Of a stretch of 64,000 bases of DNA, positions 57,222-64,000 are shown piece after piece. The notes under the pieces are model-generated. The model was not told where the DNA came from and searched no databases. It saw only the letters and a program-made list of their open reading frames with translations. The DNA lies in NCBI RefSeq assembly GCF_024349685.1, contig NZ_AP025944.1, forward strand, positions 4,408,001 through 4,472,000, read 5' to 3'. Origin of the DNA: Pseudomonas sp. LRP2-20. Its GTDB lineage: Bacteria; Pseudomonadota; Gammaproteobacteria; Pseudomonadales; Pseudomonadaceae. The translations under genes and the position numbers were made by a program. How positions within the stretch are numbered: the first letter of the stretch is position 1; every line of letters begins with the position of its first letter.

Positions 57222-57338
57222 AGCCACTGCCTCTCAATAAATCGGAATACTCGCACGCTGTTTCACCTCATCGTTTCGAGTGACGCGCCACGCCCGTGCG
57301 CGTTGTCAGGCTTTTTCACGTGAAGAAAAGGATCTCTG

Positions 57339-59513
57339 ATGTTCAGGCAATCCGATCTGCGTTTCAGTTTTGAGCTCTTCGTGGGCAACATCGAATTTGA
57401 AGTGGTGTCGTTCACCTTCAAGGAAGGGATAAGCCAACCGTTCGAACTGGACCTGACACTGATCAGCTACGAGAACGACGTCGACTTCGGCCATCTGCTC
57501 GACAAACCGGTACTGTTCACCGTCTACCACGCTGAACGCCCGGTGCGTTATGTCCATGGCCTGGTCAGCCGCTTCAGCCAGGGCAAAAGCGGCTTCTACC
57601 GCACCTATTACCACGCCTGCGTCGAACCCCAACTGGCCCGTGCCGCCCTGCGTTCGAACTGGCGCATCTTCCAGCATAAGACCGTGCCGCAGATCCTTGA
57701 GCTGATGCTCAAGCGACAGGGCATTCTCCAGTACGCGTTCGATATCAGCTTCGCCGAGCGTCATCAGGTGCGGGAATTCTGTGTCCAGGCCGGTGAAACC
57801 GACCTGGACTTCATCGCCCGCCTCGCCGCCGAAGAAGGCATCGTCTACAGCTTCGAGCACACGCCCAAGCACCATAAGCTGCTGATGACCGACCGCCTGC
57901 TGGCGCTGGGCCTGATCGGGCGCGGTGCGATCAGGCCCGAAGATGACGACGAAGGCTTCGCAGATGGCGATGAGCCATTTGATCCCAACACCGTGCTGTA
58001 CCACTCCAACGGCGGTGGTGACCCAGCCACACCCTGCCTGCGCCGCCTGCACTACACCGAGCAGGTGCGCACGGCGCGGCAGGTGCAACGCGATTACACC
58101 TTCACCAACCCGGCATACCGCCAGGAGCATACGGCCCACGCGCCCCAACTGGCGCACCAGAGCAGCGACTACGAACGTTTCGACTACCCGGGCCGCTACA
58201 AGCGCGATGCCGCGGGTAAACCCTTCACCGAAACCCGGCTCATGGGCCTGCGCCACGATGCGCGGCTTGCCGAAGTCGACGGCGATGACATCCGCCTGCA
58301 GGCAGGCCGCGCGTTCACCCTCACCGGCCACCCACGTGACGACTTCAATGTGCTCTGGCGGGTGATCCAGGTCACCCACGAGGGTTCGCAATTTACCAGC
58401 CTGCAAGAAGAAGCGGCGGACGCCGAACGCGGCACGCACTACACGCAAACCGCCACCCTGGTGCCCGGCATGGCCGAATGGCGGCCGAAACCGCTGCCCA
58501 AGCCACGCATCGACGGCCCGCACATGGCCACCGTGGTCGGCCCACGCAACGAAGAGATCTATTGCGACGAGTGGGGCCGCGTGAAGGTCAGCTTCCCGTG
58601 GGACCGGGAAAGCCGCGACAACGAATTCAGCTCCTGCTGGGTGCGGGTCTCTCAGGGCTGGGCCGGCGGCAGTTGGGGCGCGATGGCCATCCCGCGCATC
58701 GGCCAGGACGTGATCATCCAGTACGTCAATGCCGACCCTGACCAGCCGATGATCACCGGGCGCACCTATTGCGGCAATCAGCTACCGCCGTATGACCTGC
58801 CCGAACACAAGACGCGCATGACCATCAAGAGCCAGACCCACAAAGGCGATGGATTCAACGAACTGCGTTTCGAGGACGAGTTGGGGCGCCAGGAGGTGTT
58901 CATCCATGCCGAACGGGACCAGAACAATATCGTCAAGCACGACGAGAGCACCCAGGTCGGCAATGACCGCACCGAGCAGGTCGGCCACAACGAAAGCGTC
59001 AGCATCGGCCACGACCGCAGCGAAAACGTCGGCAACGACGAGCGGGTCGTCATCGGGCAAGACGCCGTTCTCCAGGTCGGCCGCAACCAGTCGATCCAGG
59101 TGGCCAAGGACCGCGTTGAAAGCATCGGCAATCATCGCCTCGACCAGATCACCGCGAATCACCACGCCCGTATCGGCGGCAACCTGGAACAGCAGGTCGA
59201 AGGGCACGCCGGGCTGGAGGCAAAAGTGGCCATCCGCCGGCGCACCCGGCGCTACGAACTGCGCGCAGCCGACGCCCTGATCCTTCAGGGCCCGGGGGGC
59301 TCGATCCGCATCGACGAATCCGGGATCACCCTGGACAGCCCGACCCTGCGCATCAATGGCGAACTGCTCAAATCCGCCGGCGGCGCCAGCCACCCTTTTT
59401 CCATCACCCATGCGCCCGTCACCGGCAAGCCGCTGGAACGCCAGTGCGGGCGCCGCCCCGATGGCACCTGCGCCCTGCAGGACTGCCGTTGCCTACGAGG
59501 ACCCGGCCAATGA
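57339..59513 (+). CDS. vgrG: Type VI secretion spike protein VgrG (TssI)
   Basis: A 724-residue trimeric spike. The gp27-like domains (to about 380) include [23 protein letters not shown]. The gp5 OB-fold has [21 protein letters not shown] and [20 protein letters not shown]. Needle repeats of the form [14 protein letters not shown] (about 530-600) are followed by a short beta tail. After GGASHPF the C-terminus carries an extra segment with five cysteines and no recognised toxin fold. It overlaps the adaptor gene as ATGA, so the spike, adaptor and effector are translated together. Confidence 0.96.
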   Translation: MFRQSDLRFSFELFVGNIEFEVVSFTFKEGISQPFELDLTLISYENDVDFGHLLDKPVLFTVYHAERPVRYVHGLVSRFSQGKSGFYRTYYHACVEPQLARAALRSNWRIFQHKTVPQILELMLKRQGILQYAFDISFAERHQVREFCVQAGETDLDFIARLAAEEGIVYSFEHTPKHHKLLMTDRLLALGLIGRGAIRPEDDDEGFADGDEPFDPNTVLYHSNGGGDPATPCLRRLHYTEQVRTARQVQRDYTFTNPAYRQEHTAHAPQLAHQSSDYERFDYPGRYKRDAAGKPFTETRLMGLRHDARLAEVDGDDIRLQAGRAFTLTGHPRDDFNVLWRVIQVTHEGSQFTSLQEEAADAERGTHYTQTATLVPGMAEWRPKPLPKPRIDGPHMATVVGPRNEEIYCDEWGRVKVSFPWDRESRDNEFSSCWVRVSQGWAGGSWGAMAIPRIGQDVIIQYVNADPDQPMITGRTYCGNQLPPYDLPEHKTRMTIKSQTHKGDGFNELRFEDELGRQEVFIHAERDQNNIVKHDESTQVGNDRTEQVGHNESVSIGHDRSENVGNDERVVIGQDAVLQVGRNQSIQVAKDRVESIGNHRLDQITANHHARIGGNLEQQVEGHAGLEAKVAIRRRTRRYELRAADALILQGPGGSIRIDESGITLDSPTLRINGELLKSAGGASHPFSITHAPVTGKPLERQCGRRPDGTCALQDCRCLRGPGQ

Positions 59514-60433
59514 ACGCACAGCCATCGCATCCCCGCCCCGGGCCGTTTTTTGCGCGAGGCTGCCGCTATCTACTGCTCATGACCCGCACGCTCGAGGGCT
59601 GGAGCTACCGACCCGTACCGCAGTATGGCGAGGTGTTGCCGGCCTTTGCGCCTTCGGTAATGGACCTTGTCCGAGAGGTCAGCCAGCACACTCGCCATGC
59701 CTGGGTTTGGCAGGGCAGCGCCCTGGACGAGGAACACGAGTTCGGCCCGCTGCTGGTCGATGTGTCGCAAGCACCTGAGCTGCTTGCCCATGCCATTTCA
59801 ACCTGGATGCCGGTCGGCGGTGCCATTGCGCTGGACGCCGACGCCGACCTCCCAATCTTGGCCGAGCACTTTGCCAGCCTGGTGCAGGTGATCCTCCCGG
59901 ACCAGGGTGCCGCCACCTTCGAGATCACACCAGACAATCTTGCCGCCTGGCTGGACGCGCTGGATGACGACTATCGCCGCACCTGGCTGGGGCCCGTCTC
60001 ATCACTGGCATGGCGCGTGAACCATGGCCCAGCCCATGAGTGGAAGACGCTTGAAAACACCCCCACGATCGCCCGTTCGCGATCAGAGCCAGCGCTAACG
60101 CTTTACCAGCCCGAACTGGACCGCCTGCAAGCAGGCCTGCATGAGCATTTCGTCCTGTCGTTGGCCCACGAGGTGTCGGGCATGCCAGCTTTTGCCAGCC
60201 AGACCTTGGCGGCTACCCGTGAGTGGGTTGAAGGACTGCTGCCGCAGCTGCATGCCATCCATTTCCGCGACGAGGAGGTCGCTGGCCAACTCCTTCGGCT
60301 GATGGCCAGGCACATGTGGCTGATGAGCGATAAACCGGCTTCGAAAATCTACAACAACCTCGATGAATCGCCCCAGCAGCGGCTTCGCGACCTGCTGTCA
60401 CTGGTACAGAGCAAGGAGCCCTGCGATGACTAG
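59510..60433 (+). CDS. DUF4123 type VI effector adaptor
   Basis: A 307-residue DUF4123 (Tap/TEC-like) protein. The domain covers about residues 15-160 ([28 protein letters not shown] and [19 protein letters not shown]). Such adaptors load a cognate effector onto VgrG and are not secreted. It lies exactly between vgrG (4-nt overlap) and the effector (8-nt overlap), the usual order. The ATG at 59510 was chosen because of that coupling. Confidence 0.9.
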   Translation: MNAQPSHPRPGPFFARGCRYLLLMTRTLEGWSYRPVPQYGEVLPAFAPSVMDLVREVSQHTRHAWVWQGSALDEEHEFGPLLVDVSQAPELLAHAISTWMPVGGAIALDADADLPILAEHFASLVQVILPDQGAATFEITPDNLAAWLDALDDDYRRTWLGPVSSLAWRVNHGPAHEWKTLENTPTIARSRSEPALTLYQPELDRLQAGLHEHFVLSLAHEVSGMPAFASQTLAATREWVEGLLPQLHAIHFRDEEVAGQLLRLMARHMWLMSDKPASKIYNNLDESPQQRLRDLLSLVQSKEPCDD

Positions 60434-63416
60434 CGCCTACATCAGCCAAGCCACGTCCGCCCCCGCCTGCAGCGCCCGCATCCCCATCCTGCCAGTACGC
60501 TACGCCATCGTCCCACGTTCCGCCGAGACCCCCGACTACCGCTACGCCGATGCCGGTTTCAACCTCGCGCAAGACTTCCCGGCCCTGCACCACTCCAGCT
60601 ATACCTTGCGCGCCCTGCGCCCGGGTTACGTCTACGTGTTCATGAAAGGTCCCCGCGGCGAAAAGCTGTCCATTCATGAGTACAACGGCCAAGGCCTGTA
60701 CAAGGAACTGCGCTACCGCTGCCTGGAGCACTACCACCGGCGTGACTGCTTCCAGGGCAGCCGGGCCATGGGCTGGGTCTGGGCCGATACCTGCCAGGAC
60801 ACTGCCAGGGAAGTGTGGATCGCCTACAGCCCGCACCTGTGGACCAACGCCACCACCGCCCGCATCACCGGCTCGCTCAGCCAGCGTCAACGCCACATGC
60901 GCCGGCTGGACATGGCCGAGCTCATCAATGGCAACCCGGCCCCCTCCAGCCAGCCCCACGTGCTGTTGGTCAGCGCCCTGGCCAGCTGGGTCGAGGACTA
61001 CAAGCCCGCCGACCAGCGCATGCCGCTGAGCTGGAGCAGCCATGCCTTCGACGGCAGCTTGCCCATCGGCAACCTCGTCGGCGTGGCCCGCCATTACCCC
61101 GGTGCCCAGCCGAAAGTCCCGGTGGTGGTCGCCCTCGCCGACGCCGAAGGCATGGCCCTGGACCTCAGCCTGACGGTCTCGGCCTACCAGCACCAGCTGC
61201 GCGACCTGATGCCCAACGAGCCCCTGCCCCACCTCAAGCCCGTCGAAGGTCCCGAGCACAGCCGCGTCCCGGCCTGCTTTCGCCTGGATGCCGAGCAGCT
61301 CAGCCGCAGGAGCCGCGACTTTCACCACCGCAACCTGGTGGCCATGCTCCTGGACAAGACCCTGCATAGCCTGTACCCGGCGGATGCCGACAACCCGCAA
61401 CTGGCCACCTTCCGCCTGGGGCTCAAACGTACCGGCCCCGCCCTGTCCCCGGCCAGCGCACGTTACCTGACCCTCACCCACCCGGATTACTCCCCCCAGG
61501 GCGCACGCCTGGGGCAGCGCATCGATAGCGACAAGTATTTGCAGTTCCTGGCCGAGCGCGACGAACTGGAGGAGCGCATCAGCGCCCGGCGCTTGTTGGC
61601 CCTGCAGGCCAGCGACGACCACGACACCTGGCTGGCCAGTGCCGAAGCCCCGCACCTGGACGACCCTGACAGCCTGGCCGCCGCCCTGGCCTGCTATGAC
61701 CGCGACGAACGCAGTTCGGCCTACGGCCTGGAAGTCGCCCTGGCACTGCTGATCCACCCGATGAGCCAGCCGACACCCGGGCTCGAAGACCTGGACCCAC
61801 GCTTCAAGCGCCTGGAGCAGTGGCTGGACCAGCACGACAGCCCGCTGTACGACGCCCTGGCACCGTTCAACCCATTCAAGGACAAGGCGGACTCGGTCGG
61901 CACCCTGCTCGGTGGTGGCGACAACGTGATCGAAGGCCTGGCCGGGCGCTTCCCGGCCATTGCCGGCATCACTGACCTCACCGCCCAATCGGTGCATGCC
62001 GTGGTGCTCAAGCGCATGCGCGGGCAGACCCGCTGGGATGCCAGCCACAGCCTGCGCCAGCAGGTGCTGGCGGCAGCGCAGGAGGGCAATGCCGAGAAGG
62101 CGCTGGGGCTGCTGGGCGCGCGGTACAAGGTTACCGATCAGGCGATTCGGGAGAATCCGTTCAGTCAGGAGGTGGAGCGGTATCTGAAGCAGGGGATGGC
62201 GCAGGTTCAAGAGATGAAGGAACTGCGCATCTCCGGGAGCAGGACGGTGACGCTGGAGCTGACGACGACGGCGCGGGCCAAGCCGAGTTTTCTCGGGCTG
62301 CTGACCTCCGGCGGCGGGGGTGGTTTGAACGCCGGGATGCTCTGGTTCAACGTGATCTCACTACAGAATGCCTACCACAGTTTGCAAAGGAGCAATGCGC
62401 CGGAATACACGACCGGGTTTGCGGCATCGATTTTCGGGGTGATCGGCGCGGCGGCAGCGACCTTGGTCAGTGTGCGGGCGACGCAGAAGGCGTTGGTGTT
62501 GAGATTGAGCAGCACGTTGCCGGGGATGGCGTTTGGTAATGGGCTGATCAAGTTTATGGGAAGTAACTTATTTGCCAGGCTTTCTGGTTACCCCGCAATA
62601 ATTATGAGTTTACTTTCAGATATAGCGAAATATAGACGACAGAAAGAACAGGGGGATCCTACATCTGCTCAGCTCACACTCTATGGGGGTGGTGCTGTTG
62701 CCGCAGGCGCCGTCCTCACCCTTGAGGGCAGCCTAGCAATTGCGGGAGCGACTTTAGTAATTCCTTTTGCCGGTTGGGCTGCCGCAGCTATTGTATTAGT
62801 AGGAGCGACCATATTAGCAGGAGGCTTATATCTCCATGCGAAGGCAAGCGAGAGGATACATAGCCCGTTAGAACTCTGGGTAAGCAGAAGCATATTCGGC
62901 ACTCGCCTTAATGACGGAGAAAACCGAGTCAACTTAAAGCTAGATCACAACAAAAAACTTCCTGGCTTCCAGAGCTTAAAGGAAGAAGTCAAAGCCTGGT
63001 ATGACACGTACTACTCCCCCATTCTCATCTCCTCTGAAGAAGCAAAAGCATTAGGATTCGAAAACCTAGATAGCAAATGGACTGACAATAGCTACTGGTC
63101 TCTCCCAAACTGGACTTCCATCACCCACAACGAGGTTGATAGCACTCCACCCACAGTAGAGTTCACGGTGCTTTTGAAAGGCTTCGTACTAGGACAAAGC
63201 CAGTGGAGCGCCACTATATTTAGAAGTCAGAATGGCGATCATATATCAACACTTTCAGACAACCCTATTTGCCATGAAGTCTCTGGCGGCTTGATACTTA
63301 ATTTCAAGATCACGCCACCTTACCACGCAGACATCACACTAAGCATTTCCTACCAACCAGGTTCTGGCCTAGATGGTGAAGCGGTTATTCAATCACTATT
63401 TTCCCTATCGAGATAA
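60426..63416 (+). CDS. Type VI effector, VasX/BTH_I2691-like membrane toxin
   Basis: A 996-residue effector. The N-terminal region (about residues 15-150; [13 protein letters not shown] and [12 protein letters not shown]) matches the VasX N-terminal/BTH_I2691-type recognition domain. A long helical middle follows. The C-terminal third holds hydrophobic stretches at about 620-648, 661-685 and 747-808 that could insert in membranes, as in the pore-forming VasX. From about 62560 (residue 711) base composition and codon use turn AT-rich. By hand count 62581-62640 is 21/60 G+C, against 40/60 at 61021-61080. The toxin tip thus looks acquired. Confidence 0.85.
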   Translation: MTSAYISQATSAPACSARIPILPVRYAIVPRSAETPDYRYADAGFNLAQDFPALHHSSYTLRALRPGYVYVFMKGPRGEKLSIHEYNGQGLYKELRYRCLEHYHRRDCFQGSRAMGWVWADTCQDTAREVWIAYSPHLWTNATTARITGSLSQRQRHMRRLDMAELINGNPAPSSQPHVLLVSALASWVEDYKPADQRMPLSWSSHAFDGSLPIGNLVGVARHYPGAQPKVPVVVALADAEGMALDLSLTVSAYQHQLRDLMPNEPLPHLKPVEGPEHSRVPACFRLDAEQLSRRSRDFHHRNLVAMLLDKTLHSLYPADADNPQLATFRLGLKRTGPALSPASARYLTLTHPDYSPQGARLGQRIDSDKYLQFLAERDELEERISARRLLALQASDDHDTWLASAEAPHLDDPDSLAAALACYDRDERSSAYGLEVALALLIHPMSQPTPGLEDLDPRFKRLEQWLDQHDSPLYDALAPFNPFKDKADSVGTLLGGGDNVIEGLAGRFPAIAGITDLTAQSVHAVVLKRMRGQTRWDASHSLRQQVLAAAQEGNAEKALGLLGARYKVTDQAIRENPFSQEVERYLKQGMAQVQEMKELRISGSRTVTLELTTTARAKPSFLGLLTSGGGGGLNAGMLWFNVISLQNAYHSLQRSNAPEYTTGFAASIFGVIGAAAATLVSVRATQKALVLRLSSTLPGMAFGNGLIKFMGSNLFARLSGYPAIIMSLLSDIAKYRRQKEQGDPTSAQLTLYGGGAVAAGAVLTLEGSLAIAGATLVIPFAGWAAAAIVLVGATILAGGLYLHAKASERIHSPLELWVSRSIFGTRLNDGENRVNLKLDHNKKLPGFQSLKEEVKAWYDTYYSPILISSEEAKALGFENLDSKWTDNSYWSLPNWTSITHNEVDSTPPTVEFTVLLKGFVLGQSQWSATIFRSQNGDHISTLSDNPICHEVSGGLILNFKITPPYHADITLSISYQPGSGLDGEAVIQSLFSLSR

Positions 63417-63418
63417 TT

Positions 63419-64000
63419 ATGGCTATTTTATGGCTGTTCACGCCTCACACCAAAACTCAATACCGTGCTTACATCACCGACCAGCTTGCGAGCATTGATA
63501 CGCATATTTTATCCTTGCGAAACCCTTGGGTATCGGACTCCGTATTCATGGGAAAGCTTTACACCGCCATGCTCGCAACACTTGCCCTATTTACCTACCC
63601 TGAAATCCTGGACAACGAATATCGTCCACTGATAATTTCAGACGCCCATTCAATAGCCATATATATATTTACACCATTCATTTTCTCACCCTTTCTAGCT
63701 TATCGGATTTACTACATAAAAAACCTCTCACAAATATACTTCAATCGCTCTACCAAAAAAATCCTCTACCAACGCGGCAAGAAACTTATCGTATTCGACT
63801 GGAACAACATCGCTGGCGGGCTCTTCAAACGCACCGAATTCGGCGGTTCATCCTTCAGCACCAGCTACGCCCTTGCCTTCGCCCCCTACCGAGCCGACGG
63901 CACGCTCCATCAAAAAGACTGCCTCTGGACAGACAGCAACGAACCCACCGAATCCGACCTCAAACACGTCGCCGAAGTCTGGGAATACCTGCGCCATTTC
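63419..64000 (+). CDS. Probable effector immunity membrane protein (partial)
   Basis: An open frame starts at ATG 63419, 2 nt after the effector stop, and runs off the window end (194 codons seen). MAILWLFTPHTKTQYRAY is followed by a hydrophobic stretch YTAMLATLALFTY, another at IAIYIFTPFIFSPFLAY, and then YFNRSTKKILYQRGKKLIVF. Two membrane helices then a cytosolic domain would suit immunity to a membrane-active toxin. It recalls DUF6708 proteins near such effectors, but this is unverified. The gene is AT-rich to about 63780, then GC-rich. Confidence 0.7.
   Translation, partial: MAILWLFTPHTKTQYRAYITDQLASIDTHILSLRNPWVSDSVFMGKLYTAMLATLALFTYPEILDNEYRPLIISDAHSIAIYIFTPFIFSPFLAYRIYYIKNLSQIYFNRSTKKILYQRGKKLIVFDWNNIAGGLFKRTEFGGSSFSTSYALAFAPYRADGTLHQKDCLWTDSNEPTESDLKHVAEVWEYLRHF

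Overview
The window is a GC-rich chromosomal segment of a Pseudomonas, most likely of the P. putida group. The gene content, the gene order (leuCD, gltX, uvrB, rne, the fab operon, murB-kdsB-lpxK-exbBD-comEC, fadE) and the intergenic REP sequences containing GCCTCTTCGCGGG all point that way. Nothing here is a plasmid or a prophage. No transposase, integrase or CRISPR array was seen.

Layout. 1-9.9 kb: leuD (cut by the window edge) and leuC on the minus strand, divergent from a LysR regulator; a five-PAS GGDEF/EAL protein; a small heat-shock protein behind a sigma32-like promoter and a ROSE-type RNA thermometer; dusC; a thioesterase; and a TetR-alpha/beta hydrolase pair. 9.9-10.8 kb: three alternating tRNA-Ala(GGC)/tRNA-Glu(TTC) pairs, next to gltX (11.0-12.5 kb). 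12.6-15.2 kb: an EmrAB-type efflux pair. 15.3-19 kb: uvrB with a LexA box, a divergent aromatic/aspartate aminotransferase, and tRNA-Asn. 19.3-24 kb: a cupin, DUF1285, a DUF4823 lipoprotein, moaA, a TetR regulator and a class V aminotransferase. 24.1-25.1 kb: a probable RgsA-like sRNA, then a non-coding block of about 308-bp inverted repeats flanked and interrupted by tandem repeats.

25.1-35 kb is a minus-strand envelope and fatty-acid block: yceD-rpmF-plsX-fabD-fabG-acpP-fabF-pabC-mltG-tmk-holB-tatD. It links L32, phospholipid initiation, malonyl-ACP supply, acyl carrier protein and elongation to dTMP and replisome functions. 35-42.6 kb: maf, sppA, a Gph-like phosphatase, rluC, and divergent rne with a long 5' UTR. 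42.8-50 kb: the minus-strand lipid A/KDO/peptidoglycan operon exbB-exbD-lpxK-Trm112-kdsB-ptp-murB, and comEC. 50-56.3 kb: a DUF2062 protein, an ABC-2 exporter pair, a GST, FadE and a small conserved protein.

56.3-64 kb is accessory: an AT-rich intergenic stretch, an FHA protein, VgrG, a DUF4123 adaptor, a VasX/BTH_I2691-like type VI effector and a downstream membrane protein (probable immunity, cut by the window end). Base composition drops sharply inside the effector gene (about 62.56 kb) and recovers inside the next gene (about 63.78 kb). This suggests exchange of the toxin tip together with the first half of its partner.

Repeats fill many intergenic regions: classical P. putida REP singles and inverted pairs, and three copies (19.1, 35.6 and 47.4 kb) of a roughly 243-bp near-perfect palindrome centred on GATATC.
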